Assembly: GCF_004745825.1 (NCBI RefSeq)
Contig: NZ_SRLA01000002.1
Coordinates: 496,001 to 560,000, forward strand
Length of the DNA stretch: 64,000 nucleotides
Direction: 5' to 3'
From: Hymenobacter fodinae
Lineage (GTDB): Bacteria > Bacteroidota > Bacteroidia > Cytophagales > Hymenobacteraceae
The notes beneath the pieces were generated by a model. The model was given only the letters and a program-made list of their open reading frames with translations. It made no database searches and was not told the origin of the DNA. Shown in pieces: positions 36,899-47,254 of the stretch (position 1 is its first letter; each line of letters opens with the position of its first letter). The position numbers were made by a program, and so were the translations under genes.

Positions 36899-37777
36899 AT
36901 GATCAGAAAACTCCTGCTGCTTCCGCTGCTTTTCCTGCTGCTCAGCTTCACGATGAAGGACGATAAACCGGCTTACCGCCTGTTCACGGCCGCTGGCAAA
37001 CCAGTGGCCTACGACAAGATGCTGAAGGATCTGGCCGCTGCCGACGTGGTATTCTTCGGCGAGCAGCACAACGACCCCATTGCCCACTGGCTGGAGCTGC
37101 AACTCACCAAAGATTTGCTGCGCCTGAAGCAGGGTCAGGTGGTGCTAGGCCTAGAGATGTTTGAGCGCGACGTGCAGCCCTTGGTAGATCAGTACGCCAC
37201 CGGCGAGCTAACCGATAAGGAGTTTGAGGAACAGAGCCGCCCCTGGCCCAACTACGCCACCGACTACAAGCCCCTGCTGCTGCTGGCCAAACAGCAGAAG
37301 TTTCGGGTGGTGGGTACCAACGTGCCGCGCCGCTACGCCTCGCAAGTAGCCAAGGGCAGCCTTACGGCACTCAATGAACTGCCTGCGGAAGAAAAAGCCT
37401 GGCTAGTGCCCCTGCCCATGCAGGTTGATTACGAGCTGCCCGGCTACAAGAATATGGCGAAGATGTTCGGGGGCGATGCGGCCCACGCCGCCGGCGTGCA
37501 GAACATAATCCAAGCTCAGGCCCTCAAGGATGCCACCATGGCCCACTTCCTCAACCAGGCCCGCCCAGCAGGTCACCTATTGCTTCATCTCAACGGCAGC
37601 TACCACTCTGATAATCACGACGGCATATTGGCCTACTTGCGGCAAACCAACCCCAAGCTGAAAGTTCTCACCATCAGTACGGTATTGCAGGAGCAGCTTG
37701 CCAAGCTAGATAAGGAAAATGAGCAGAAAGCCGACTTTGTGCTGGTAGTGCCTCAGGACATGACCCGCACCTACTAG
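36899..37777 (+). CDS. ChaN-like haem-binding-family protein
   Basis: Protein of 292 residues with a signal peptide (IRKLLLLPLLFLLLSFT) but no lipobox cysteine. The mature part has the ChaN/Tiki-superfamily signatures VVFFGEQHNDPIAHWLELQL, VVLGLEMFERDVQPLVDQY and HLNGSYHSDNHDGI, with several His that could bind iron or haem. Characterised ChaN takes part in iron uptake; direct evidence for that role is absent here. The ATG at 36899 is preferred to one five codons upstream because it opens the signal peptide. A TACCTTTC box occurs at 36849. Confidence 0.8.
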   Translation: MIRKLLLLPLLFLLLSFTMKDDKPAYRLFTAAGKPVAYDKMLKDLAAADVVFFGEQHNDPIAHWLELQLTKDLLRLKQGQVVLGLEMFERDVQPLVDQYATGELTDKEFEEQSRPWPNYATDYKPLLLLAKQQKFRVVGTNVPRRYASQVAKGSLTALNELPAEEKAWLVPLPMQVDYELPGYKNMAKMFGGDAAHAAGVQNIIQAQALKDATMAHFLNQARPAGHLLLHLNGSYHSDNHDGILAYLRQTNPKLKVLTISTVLQEQLAKLDKENEQKADFVLVVPQDMTRTY

Positions 37778-37906
37778 GGCAGTTGCTAAGCCTGAGTTAA
37801 AATACCGCAAGCTTTTGCAGCTGCCGCCTGGCCTAACGGCATACGCCACTGTACCAAATCAAGTGGCCTAGGCGTAGAAAGTACCCGTTACCAACCCTCC
37901 TTCACC

Positions 37907-38545
37907 ATGCTTTCCACGCAGAATTACACCAGCCTCCCGGATAAAGAAACCCTGCAACGCATCTGCCGATCCATTGCGGCCCTCGAGGCCATCGTGTCGC
38001 CGGAGTGGGAGTACCGCTATTACTCCTACGACTCGAATTGGGGGGCAGGAGAGGAGGTGTTTGAGATGAATGACGGGGAAGGTGACCAGATGCTGGTGCT
38101 GTTTCGGCCGGAAGGGTGCGTGATAAACGGGTATGCTGATGGCCTCGATGAGCCGGAAAAGGAGCCGCTCACCAAAGGGCTGCCCGCTGCCTTCCATGAA
38201 TTTATCTTCGGAGAGCCAGTAAACTCCATTGGCACCACCTTCTGCCTCTGGACCAACGACCAGGGCCAGTGGCAAACCGGCGAACTGACCACCGACGAAG
38301 ATGGCTCCGCTGAGATGCTGCCTATTCTGGATGGCGACCCGCAAACCTACGTGGCCTGGGCCCAGGAATACTACGAGCCAGAAACTCTGCCCGACAAAGG
38401 TATATCGGTAGAGGCAGTGCGCCAGGTGTACGCCGGCGAAACCCTCACCCGCGAGCTAGTGCTGGCCATCACCAAGCACGTGCCCGACTGGGACCAGCTC
38501 CAACAAGACCTCACCGAAATTCAATATCCTTACAGCTTCGACTAG
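37907..38545 (+). CDS. Conserved hypothetical acidic protein
   Basis: Protein of 212 residues that I do not recognise. It is cytosolic (no signal or membrane segment) and acidic, with many aromatic residues: PEWEYRYYSYDSNWG, MLVLFRPEGCVINGYADGLDEP, GTTFCLWTNDQGQWQTGEL. The C-terminal 50 residues (TLTRELVLAITKHVPDWDQL) form a helical segment. The pattern vaguely recalls SMI1/KNR4-type proteins but without support. It stands alone between a ChaN-like gene and a long intergenic region. Confidence 0.6.
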   Translation: MLSTQNYTSLPDKETLQRICRSIAALEAIVSPEWEYRYYSYDSNWGAGEEVFEMNDGEGDQMLVLFRPEGCVINGYADGLDEPEKEPLTKGLPAAFHEFIFGEPVNSIGTTFCLWTNDQGQWQTGELTTDEDGSAEMLPILDGDPQTYVAWAQEYYEPETLPDKGISVEAVRQVYAGETLTRELVLAITKHVPDWDQLQQDLTEIQYPYSFD

Positions 38546-39007
38546 CGAACGGTCGCGCTTGAGCGTGTTGCCATTGCATTAGGAATAGGAAAAAACAGGG
38601 TGAGCATAATTTTTTTAGTGTTTTTTAACCGTTGCCGCCAGTAGCCGGCTAGGCTGACCGCATTGGCCAGGGGCAGGATTAGCCTTGGGGTTACGTGTGT
38701 AGTAAGTGTATGGCAATTGCCTAAAACAGGCCTTATCTGATACTAGAGCATGTTTTTTGACTGGACTTCGGGCGGCAAAGTGCGTATGTTGGGGTACGTC
38801 AACCCGCCTTTCGTCTGCCTATCGTCCGAATTTTACTTCTACTGCTCCGCTGTGTTTCAGATCTGCATGAGGCAACTCATGGGAGAGTAGTTGTGGTATG
38901 GAGTAGTCAAGCGAAAAGCGGCCGCCCTTCGGGGTGGCCGTTGTCGTTTCTGCGCTTACCTATTGCCTTGCTCCGCTCTAGTTTCCACCAAACCCCACCA
39001 AAACACC
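38546..39007. other. Long intergenic region upstream of the GH16 gene
   Basis: This 462-base stretch has no open reading frame with support, tRNA or ncRNA that I recognise. It holds two T tracts, a 10-base palindrome GGCAATTGCC at 38712-38721, a TATGTTG that could be a weak -7 box near 38785, and a hairpin with a TTCG tetraloop at 38919-38940. The region most likely carries the regulatory signals of the glucanase gene. Confidence 0.5.
38919..38940 (+). promoter_or_regulatory. TTCG-tetraloop hairpin in the leader of the GH16 gene
   Basis: CGGCCGCCC (38919-38927) pairs with GGGTGGCCG (38932-38940), with one G-T pair, around a TTCG loop. It lies 68 bases before the ATG at 39008 and has no T run right after it, so it may act on the mRNA leader rather than as a terminator. 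Confidence 0.4.
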
Positions 39008-40462
39008 ATGAAAAAGTTCTTACTAACCACCCTGGGCGCAGCCGCCCTCAGCCTGCTAGGCCACCTCAAAGCCGAAGCGCAAACCTACCAGCAAGTGTGG
39101 GCCGATGAGTTTACTAACGGTATCAGCTCTAGCTGGGTATTTGAAACCGGCGGCGGCGGCTGGGGCAACAACGAGAAGCAGTATTACCAGCGCGCCAATG
39201 CCTCCGTGGTTAATGGTATACTGCAGATTACGGCCAAGAAGGAGACGGTGGGTGGCATGCCGTACACCTCCTCCCGTATGAAAACGCAGGGGCTGAAGGA
39301 GTTCAAGTACGGCAAGATTGAGGCCCGCATGAAACTGCCGCTAGGCCAGGGGCTGTGGCCCGCCTTCTGGATGCTGGGCTCCAACATCAATACTGTAAGC
39401 TGGCCGGCCTGCGGCGAAATTGATGTGATGGAGCACATCAACTCCGAAAACAAAGTGTACGGCACCGTGCACTGGGACAGCAACGGCCACGCCGAGTACG
39501 GCGGCAACATCATCACCACGCCCCAGGATTATCACGTGTATGCAGTTGAGTGGGATGCCAATGCTATCAAGTGGTTTGTGGATGGCACCAAGTACCACGA
39601 AATCAACATTGCCAACGGCACGGGCAGCACCGAGGAGTTTCAGCGGCCCTTCTTTCTGCTGCTGAACCTGGCCGTAGCCGGCAACTGGCCCGGCCAAACC
39701 GTGGACGAAAGCAAGCTGCCCGCCACCATGTACGTCGATTACGTGCGGGTGTACCAGCTGACTTCTACGCCGCCCACCACCCCATCCGTCACGCTGCAGG
39801 CCGAGAGCTACAGCTCCATGAACGGTGTGCAAACCGAAGCCTGCTCCGATACGGGCGGGGGCCAGAACGTGGCCTACATTGATGCCGGCGACTGGATGGC
39901 CTACAGCAACGTCAACTTCCCTACCTCGGGCGCCTACACTATTGAGTATCGCGTGGCCAGCCCCAGCGGCGGCACGTTGTCGTCGGACTTGAACGCTGGC
40001 GCTATTCAGCTGGGCAACACCACGGTGCCCGCTACCGGTGGATGGCAGAACTGGACCACCGTCTCCAAGACCGTAAACGTAAATGCCGGCACCTACAACT
40101 TCGGCGTTTTCGCGCAAACCGGCGGCTGGAATATTAACTGGATCCGGATTACGAAGGCTACCACCACGGCCCTGACCGCTACGCAAACGGCGTCGGCGGT
40201 AGGTGCTGACGAGGCTTCTCACGTCCGGACGACTGGCCTACAGGTGTACCCCAACCCCGTAGAAAACGGCAGCCTGCGCATTCAAACGGCTGCGCAAGTG
40301 GCGGGCAGCCGCTACCAGATTACCGATGCCGTGGGCCGCACCGTGAGCAGTGGGCAGCTGCAGACGGAAAGCATCGACGTATCAGCCCTGAAAAAAGGCG
40401 TTTACCAACTGACCCTTACTACCGCCGATAACCAGCAGCTCACGCAACGGTTTATCAAATAG
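39008..40462 (+). CDS. Secreted GH16 beta-glucanase with CBM6 and T9SS sorting domain
   Basis: Protein of 484 residues. A signal peptide (KKFLLTTLGAAALSLLGHLKAEA) leads into a GH16 domain (about 25-255) with the catalytic motif GEIDVMEH near residue 136: the two Glu are nucleophile and acid/base, as in laminarinases and lichenases. A CBM6-like module (about 262-385) starts TLQAESYSSMNG and ends NINWIRI. The last 70 residues form a type A T9SS sorting domain (LQVYPNPVENG, KKGVYQLTL, QRFIK). It is predicted to cross the outer membrane by the type IX system and cut beta-1,3- or mixed-linked glucans. The ATG at 39008 is chosen because it opens the signal peptide. Confidence 0.9.
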   Translation: MKKFLLTTLGAAALSLLGHLKAEAQTYQQVWADEFTNGISSSWVFETGGGGWGNNEKQYYQRANASVVNGILQITAKKETVGGMPYTSSRMKTQGLKEFKYGKIEARMKLPLGQGLWPAFWMLGSNINTVSWPACGEIDVMEHINSENKVYGTVHWDSNGHAEYGGNIITTPQDYHVYAVEWDANAIKWFVDGTKYHEINIANGTGSTEEFQRPFFLLLNLAVAGNWPGQTVDESKLPATMYVDYVRVYQLTSTPPTTPSVTLQAESYSSMNGVQTEACSDTGGGQNVAYIDAGDWMAYSNVNFPTSGAYTIEYRVASPSGGTLSSDLNAGAIQLGNTTVPATGGWQNWTTVSKTVNVNAGTYNFGVFAQTGGWNINWIRITKATTTALTATQTASAVGADEASHVRTTGLQVYPNPVENGSLRIQTAAQVAGSRYQITDAVGRTVSSGQLQTESIDVSALKKGVYQLTLTTADNQQLTQRFIK

Positions 40463-40496
40463 CGCGTCCGTAGGCTGTCTTTCTGAGCTATTAGCC

Positions 40497-40526
40497 GGGC
40501 ACTGTTAACGTAAGTTGGCAGTGCCC
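40497..40526. terminator. Hairpin between the GH16 gene and convergent glpK
   Basis: GGGCACTG (40497-40504) pairs with CAGTGCCC (40519-40526), with a nested AAC/GTT. It can serve both convergent genes, though T runs are weak. Confidence 0.5.
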
Positions 40527-40534
40527 ACTTGCGT

Positions 40535-42061
<1,527 letters not shown>

Positions 42062-42140
42062 AGGAAGTAGGGTAGAGGTGAGGTAGGAACGGATAATAGG
42101 TAAATAGAAAGGGAACGGGCTACTATCTACTAATAAAGCC

Positions 42141-42234
42141 CGTCATGCTGAGCTTGTCGAAGCATCTCTACCGCTTCGTTGTCAGGCCAGTAGTTAGCCA
42201 GAGGTAGAGATGCTTCGACAAGCTCAGCATGACG
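42141..42234. repeat. REP-like inverted repeat of the GTCATGCTGAGC family
   Basis: Perfect 32-base arms (42141-42172 and 42203-42234) that begin CGTCATGCTGAGCTTGTCGA and end in its complement, separated by 30 bases. It lies between glpD and glpK and could stabilise or attenuate the transcript. The same type of palindrome, degenerate, is seen at 27346, 46221 and 55875. Confidence 0.85.
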
Positions 42235-42259
42235 TCCTGTTAAAGCCGTTCTAGGCCAG

Positions 42260-43882
42260 TTAACTAGACGTAGTTTTTACTGTCGCTGGTTTGTCCGTCA
42301 ACACGTACTGCTGGGCCAACGCCGTAAATGCCTCTACTTGCTCTAGCTGCCACTGCTGGTCTTTACCTAGTTCCTGGGCAAGCAGGGCTGCCACCGTTGG
42401 AGCTATGCGGAGAGCGGCGCGGGCATCCAGGAACAGTACCCGTACCCGGCGGGCCAGCACGTCTTCTACGGTGCGGGCCATTTCATAGCGGGCGGCCCAC
42501 ACCACTTCGGCCTGCAGGAACTCCAGGTTCTCGTCCAGCTTCTGGCCTAGTGTGGGGTGCGCGGCAATGAGCTGCTGCAGGGCCGGTAGGTCGGAGCCGT
42601 ACATGTAGAGGTGGCTGCTGCGGTCGGGGGTGGGCTGGGCGCCGTGGATGGACAGGTGGGCCGTTTGGCTGGGAGCCAGGGGAAGTTTGCCGAGGGCAAT
42701 GGCCCGGTCTACCGTGTCTTGGGCCATGCGGCGGTAGGTGGTCCATTTGCCACCCGTGATGGTGATAAGGCCAGCGGGCGAAACGAGAATTTTATGGCTG
42801 CGCGAAATTTCCTTGGTTTGCCCCGAGCCACCTTGCGGAGCCGCCAGGGGCCGCAGCCCCGCAAAGATGCTCAGGGCATCGGAGCGCTGGGGCGCACGGG
42901 TTAGGTACTGGGCGGCGGTACGCAGGATGAAGTCGATTTCTTGCTCCAAGGCCTGGGGCTCGAGGCTGTGCTCATCCAGCGGAGTATCAGTGGTGCCTAG
43001 CACTACGCGGCCGTGCCACGGCACGGCAAACAGCACCCGACCATCCTCGGTCTTGGGAATCATCAGGGCATCGTCGCCGGGCAGAAACGACTTATCTACT
43101 ACAATGTGCACGCCCTGGCTGGGGCGCACCAGCTTGCGGGCGCCGGGCTGGTCTAGCTGCAAAATATCATCTACAAACACGCCGGTGGCATTTACTACAG
43201 CTTTGGCCTGCAGTTCGTGGGTAATGCCGGTTTCTGCATCGGTGGCCGCCACGCCCACCACCTGGCCTAGCGCATCTTTCAGTAGCCCGTGTACCCCAAA
43301 GTGGTTCAGTAACACGGCGCCCTGCTTAATAGCGGTTTGGGCTAGATTGATAGCTAGTCGGGCGTCGTCAAACTGTCCATCGTGGTAGAGCACACCGCCG
43401 CGCAGGCCCATTGGCTTGATGTTACCCAGGCGGTGTACGGTTTCGTCCTTACTCAGGTGTACCGAGGTACCCAAGCTTAGCTCGCCGGCCAGTAGATCGT
43501 ACAGCTTCAGCCCAATGGTGTAGAACGGCCCGCCCCACCAACTGTAGTTCGGGATGATGAAGTCTTGGTTCTTGACGAGGTGAGGCGCATTTTTCAGGAG
43601 TAGGCCGCGCTCATACAGGGCTTCACGCACTAGGCCTACGTCGCCCTGTGCGAGGTACCGCACCCCGCCATGCACCAGTTTGGTGCTGCGGCTGCTGGTG
43701 CCCTTGGCAAAATCGGTCTGCTCCAGCAACAAGGTTTTGTAGCCCCGACTAGCGCCATCGAGGGCGATGCCTAGGCCAGTAGCGCCGCCCCCAATCACGA
43801 GCAGGTCCCAGATGGGTTGGGCGCTGAGCTGCTGCACTAAGTGCTCGCGCTGGAAAAGAAGTTCGGATGGAGTATATGACAT
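42260..43882 (-). CDS. glpD: Glycerol-3-phosphate dehydrogenase (FAD-dependent)
   Basis: Membrane-associated flavoenzyme of 540 residues that oxidises glycerol 3-phosphate to dihydroxyacetone phosphate and passes electrons to quinone. The FAD-binding motif is LLVIGGGATGLGIALDGASRG, followed by the family signature FAKGTSSRSTKLVHGGVRYL. VNATGVFVDDI and the substrate-loop IFAGLRPLAAP and ITGGKWTTYRRMAQ are also clear. It is upstream of glpK on the same strand, so the pair makes a glycerol catabolic unit. The stop codon falls inside a CTAGGCCAGT copy at 42251-42260. Confidence 0.94.
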   Translation of the reverse strand: MSYTPSELLFQREHLVQQLSAQPIWDLLVIGGGATGLGIALDGASRGYKTLLLEQTDFAKGTSSRSTKLVHGGVRYLAQGDVGLVREALYERGLLLKNAPHLVKNQDFIIPNYSWWGGPFYTIGLKLYDLLAGELSLGTSVHLSKDETVHRLGNIKPMGLRGGVLYHDGQFDDARLAINLAQTAIKQGAVLLNHFGVHGLLKDALGQVVGVAATDAETGITHELQAKAVVNATGVFVDDILQLDQPGARKLVRPSQGVHIVVDKSFLPGDDALMIPKTEDGRVLFAVPWHGRVVLGTTDTPLDEHSLEPQALEQEIDFILRTAAQYLTRAPQRSDALSIFAGLRPLAAPQGGSGQTKEISRSHKILVSPAGLITITGGKWTTYRRMAQDTVDRAIALGKLPLAPSQTAHLSIHGAQPTPDRSSHLYMYGSDLPALQQLIAAHPTLGQKLDENLEFLQAEVVWAARYEMARTVEDVLARRVRVLFLDARAALRIAPTVAALLAQELGKDQQWQLEQVEAFTALAQQYVLTDKPATVKTTSS

Positions 43883-43989
43883 AAGGGCGGTGGCAAACCT
43901 GATTTGGTGGCCTAGGCCACTCTCTACCTCAACGGATTGCCGCGGAAATGGATAATTTCAGCCGTTTTCAGTAGTCATTCAGCTCGCTC

Positions 43990-44438
43990 ATGCACACACA
44001 ACCCTTGCTATTTCGGGAGGCCCAGGTAGCCGATATTCCTCAGATGAGCACCGTGAGACTCTCGGTGCAGGAAAACCGCTTGTCGGATCCGGCTCGGGTT
44101 ACAGCGCAGGATTATCTCGAGTACCTCACTCAGCGCGGCAAAGGCTGGGTGTGCGAAGCTGAGGGAATCATCGTTGGCTTCGGCATTGCGGATGTAGTAG
44201 GCCACAGCATTTGGGCCCTGTTTGTGCAGCCGGAGTTTGCTGGCCTAGGCATTGGCAAACGGCTGCATGAGTTGATGCTACAGTGGTACTTTGCCAAACC
44301 TCCGAAACCATCTGGCTCAGCACAGCCCCCAGCACCCGCGCCGAAGAATTCTACTGCCGCCAAGGCTGGCAAGACACCGGCCGGACCAAAAGCGGAGAAA
44401 TACGCTTTGAAATGACAGCAGAGAAGTGGAAGAAGTAG
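43990..44438 (+). pseudogene. GNAT-family N-acetyltransferase with a frameshift
   Basis: The first 103 codons encode a GNAT domain: LLFREAQVADIPQMSTVRLSV, then IVGFGIADV, and the acetyl-CoA loop ALFVQPEFAGLGIGKRLHEL. After WYFAK at 44296-44298 the original frame gives a low-complexity Pro/Ala/Lys tail ending at 44415. The +2 frame from about 44301 gives ETIWLSTAPSTRAEEFYCRQ, GWQDTG and EIRFEM and stops at 44438, which is the expected GNAT C-terminus. A missing A in the AAA at 44296-44298 would restore a single frame (KTSETIW). It is either a real one-base deletion or a sequencing error; the N-terminal part alone would lack the last strands. Confidence 0.85.
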
Positions 44439-44476
44439 CTATGAGTATATAATTCCAACTCTTATCGATAGTCAAG

Positions 44477-45172
44477 ATGTCTGTAGACAAGATTTCCGGC
44501 CTAGATGATTGGAATTTAGAGGGGCTACCGAAGGATGCCTTAGTAGATGCTTCTATTCATTTTGCTTACCCGCCAATTGAGGAGCTTAAGGCTCTACAAC
44601 CTACCCAACGGGTGAAACGAGTAAATGAACTTATGCAGCTGAATATTCAAGCGGTAGTGGCCCAGTGTCAGCCTGTGACGTACTCGCCGTCGCCTTCTAA
44701 GCACAGGCCCCGAGGTATGAAGTGTTGTTTGCCACTTAGTAAGCTTGAGGACTTACGTAGCATGGAGCAGGTTACGTGGGCAACTATAACTGGCGTTGCA
44801 GGAGGCAAGAAGATAGTGCGCCGTAAGAGAAAAGCGCAGCAATTTTTCTGTGTGAGAATGACAGCTGCTATTCAAATAGAGGATGTGAGTGACGGCCTAC
44901 AGAGTTACGAGGACCGGTTTGTTCTCATCAAAGCCTACTCGAGTGAGGATGCTTACAACAGAGTACAGGCAGCAAGCTCACAGTATGCCGAACCTTATCT
45001 GAATGAAGCTGGCTACTTAGTGAGGTGGAAGGTAGAAAGCTTAGATGACTGCTATGTAACAGGTATCACTACGCTTTCAGATTTTACTAATCCAGCAGGT
45101 GTAGAGGTGTTTTCTGTTATCCAAAGGCGCCGAATAACACCTGAAAGGGTTTGGGACGGAAAAACGGAATAA
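44477..45172 (+). CDS. Hypothetical protein with DUF4288-like C-terminal part
   Basis: Cytosolic protein of 231 residues. The C-terminal half (QFFCVRMTAAIQIED, YEDRFVLIKAYSSEDAYNRV, WKVESLDDCYVTGI) resembles DUF4288, a small Bacteroidota/Bacillota domain with no known function. The N-terminal half has no recognised domain and contains a basic segment GGKKIVRRKRKAQQ. GC content is visibly lower than in the flanking genes, which may mean recent arrival. It sits 10 bases before the phosphodiesterase gene and may share its transcript. The domain name is offered with moderate certainty. Confidence 0.6.
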   Translation: MSVDKISGLDDWNLEGLPKDALVDASIHFAYPPIEELKALQPTQRVKRVNELMQLNIQAVVAQCQPVTYSPSPSKHRPRGMKCCLPLSKLEDLRSMEQVTWATITGVAGGKKIVRRKRKAQQFFCVRMTAAIQIEDVSDGLQSYEDRFVLIKAYSSEDAYNRVQAASSQYAEPYLNEAGYLVRWKVESLDDCYVTGITTLSDFTNPAGVEVFSVIQRRRITPERVWDGKTE

Positions 45173-45182
45173 GGCTACCAGC

Positions 45183-46175
45183 ATGAGCAACGGTACTTCT
45201 ACATCCATTACGCGGCTAAGCCTCCAAAGAATAATAGTAAGTAGCTGGCTTTTGTTGAGCTTGCTACTTGCACTGCCCGCCCTTGCCCAGCCCAGCTTTA
45301 CTGTAGTGCCGCTAGGGGTGAAGGGTGGGCTACAGGAAAGCAACCTCTCGGCTTACCTAGTAGCGCCGACGGGCAGCAGCTCTTACGTTTGCCTCGATGC
45401 GGGAACCGTGTACAGCGGAGTAGAAAAAGCCATCAGCAACAAGGTGTTTTTCGCTCCGGCCGGCGAGGTAGTACGCACCCAAATAAAAGCCTACCTCATT
45501 TCCCACGCCCATCTCGACCACGTCTCGGGCCTGCTGCTAGGTGCCCCCGATGATACACCCAAGAGCATCTACGGCCTCCCGAGCTGCCTCAGTACCATCC
45601 AGAATGATTACTTCAACTGGCGGGCCTGGCCCAACTTCGGCAGCGGCGGCAACCCGCCGGCCCTACAGAAATATCAGCTGCGCGAGCTAGTAACCCGGCA
45701 AGAAACGCCCATTGAAAACACCGCTATGCGGGTGCAGGCCTTTGCGCTCAGCCACGGCAAGCCCTACCAAAGCGCGGCGTTTCTGGTGCGTAGCGGCAGC
45801 AGCTACCTGCTCTACCTCGGCGACACCGGAGCCGATGCCGTTGAGCAAAGCCAGAACCTGCGCGTGGTATGGCAGGCCATGGCACCACTGATTAAGGCAC
45901 ACCAGCTCAAGGCTATTTTCATCGAAGCCTCCTATCCGAATACCCAGCCGGAGAAACAACTGTTCGGCCACCTCACCCCGGCGCTACTCCTACAAGAAAT
46001 GGGGGCGCTAGGCCAGTTAACCAGTCCGGCGGCTATGCGCGGGTTGCCCGTCGTCATTACTCACCTCAAGCCCTCACCCGGCAACGAGGCCCTAATCAAA
46101 AAGCAACTGACGGAGGCGAATAAGCTGCAATTAAAACTGGTGTTCCCAGAGCAAGGCAAGCGACTAGAATTTTGA
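45183..46175 (+). CDS. Secreted class II 3',5'-cyclic-nucleotide phosphodiesterase
   Basis: Protein of 330 residues with a signal peptide (SSWLLLSLLLALPALAQ) and a metallo-beta-lactamase fold of the PDEase II family (yeast PDE1, Vibrio CpdP). The metal ligands are visible in LISHAHLDHVSG, the family-specific YLGDTGADA, FGHLTPALL and VITHLKPS. It is expected to hydrolyse cAMP or cGMP in the periplasm or outside the cell. Its N-terminus FTVVPLGVKGGLQESNLSAYL matches the family start. It follows the DUF4288-like gene by 10 bases. Confidence 0.85.
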   Translation: MSNGTSTSITRLSLQRIIVSSWLLLSLLLALPALAQPSFTVVPLGVKGGLQESNLSAYLVAPTGSSSYVCLDAGTVYSGVEKAISNKVFFAPAGEVVRTQIKAYLISHAHLDHVSGLLLGAPDDTPKSIYGLPSCLSTIQNDYFNWRAWPNFGSGGNPPALQKYQLRELVTRQETPIENTAMRVQAFALSHGKPYQSAAFLVRSGSSYLLYLGDTGADAVEQSQNLRVVWQAMAPLIKAHQLKAIFIEASYPNTQPEKQLFGHLTPALLLQEMGALGQLTSPAAMRGLPVVITHLKPSPGNEALIKKQLTEANKLQLKLVFPEQGKRLEF

Positions 46176-46220
46176 AGTGGCTTAGAAACCGTTGAAGCTT
46201 GAAAAATTTAATTAGGCCAT

Positions 46221-46243
46221 CATGTCGAGCTTGCCGAGACATG
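46221..46243. repeat. Degenerate REP-like palindrome
   Basis: CATGTC (46221-46226) and GACATG (46238-46243) flank GAGCTTGCCGA, giving a short hairpin. The core GAGCTTG matches the centre of the repeat arms at 42141. Confidence 0.5.
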
Positions 46244-46289
46244 ACGGGCTGGTTAACTACTTGACGCAGTTCTCTAGTAGCTTAATAGC

Positions 46290-47153
46290 ATGTATCTACC
46301 CACCCTCCGCAAAGCAGCTCTCAGCTACAGACTGTTGCTCCTGCTGTTTCTATCCGCAACGACAGCCTACGCCCAGAACCAGCCGCCAAAGCGAGAACCC
46401 TTCGTGCTAGGCCACATTGACCGTATCAAGTCGGTGCAACTGAACGAGGAGCGGGTACTCAACATCTATCTGCCGGATGGGTACGACGCCGACCCCAAGG
46501 TGAAGTACCCCGTGATATACTTGCTGGATGGGTCGGCTGATGAAGATTTCATCCACATTGTAGGGCTGGTTCAGTACCTCACATTTCCCTGGATTGATGC
46601 GCTGCCCAAGTCCATTGTAGTGGGCATTGCCACGGTGGACAGAAGGCGCGACTTCACCTTCCCGACCCACAATGCCAAGGATCTGAAAGACTACCCAACC
46701 ACTGGGAAGTCGGCAGCCTTTATGGGCTTTATTGAGAAGGACCTACAGCCCTACGTGGAAAAGACGTACCGTACCAACGGCCAGAAAACCATCATTGGCC
46801 AATCGTTGGGCGGCTTGTTTGCCCTGGAGGTGCTGTTGAAGAAGCCCACGCTGTTCAACACCTACGTCATTGCCAGTCCCAGCCTGTGGTGGGACGATGA
46901 ATCGTTGGGTAAGCAGGCCCCAATGCTGCTGAAGCAATCCTCCACTGCTGCGCCCACCAACGTCTTTGTGGCCCTCGGCAACGAAGGCCCGGAGATGAAG
47001 AAAGCAACGGAGGGCATGGTGAGCTTACTGCGCGCTACGCCTGCCAGAGTCGGCCGCATTGATTACGTTCCGTTCCCGGAGGAAACGCACGCTACTATAC
47101 TGCACCGAGCGGTGTATAAGGCGTTCCAAACCTTATATAAGAAGCCGAAATAA
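46290..47153 (+). CDS. Secreted alpha/beta-hydrolase esterase (IroE/Fes-like)
   Basis: Protein of 287 residues with a signal peptide (LLLLLFLSATTAYAQNQ) and a putative-esterase domain. YPVIYLLDGSADEDF is the first strand and oxyanion region, and the nucleophile is Ser in TIIGQSLGGLFAL. The base is in the C-terminal PEETHATILHRAVY. The family includes enterobactin esterases and feruloyl/acetyl esterases, so the substrate is not determined; with no siderophore genes near, a carbohydrate ester is as likely. It follows the phosphodiesterase gene by about 115 bases. Confidence 0.82.
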   Translation: MYLPTLRKAALSYRLLLLLFLSATTAYAQNQPPKREPFVLGHIDRIKSVQLNEERVLNIYLPDGYDADPKVKYPVIYLLDGSADEDFIHIVGLVQYLTFPWIDALPKSIVVGIATVDRRRDFTFPTHNAKDLKDYPTTGKSAAFMGFIEKDLQPYVEKTYRTNGQKTIIGQSLGGLFALEVLLKKPTLFNTYVIASPSLWWDDESLGKQAPMLLKQSSTAAPTNVFVALGNEGPEMKKATEGMVSLLRATPARVGRIDYVPFPEETHATILHRAVYKAFQTLYKKPK

Positions 47154-47254
47154 AGGTGCGGCATTAGGTAACACACAACCATAAGCGGGCAACACTGGCC
47201 TAGCAGGCATGGAAAGCAACAGCGTACCTTTCCTATTCCATTCCTGCCCCCTTT

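Noticed and set aside
38546..39007. A possible small RNA or tRNA in the long gap
   Set aside because: No cloverleaf or known RNA pattern was found; only short hairpins are seen.
39341..40222. A 293-codon minus-strand frame inside the GH16 gene
   Set aside because: Gly/Val/Arg-rich shadow product; the opposite strand has catalytic, CBM and sorting domains.
44296..44304. Programmed ribosomal frameshift in the GNAT gene
   Set aside because: There is no slippery heptamer or downstream pseudoknot that I can see; a one-base loss in an A run is simpler.
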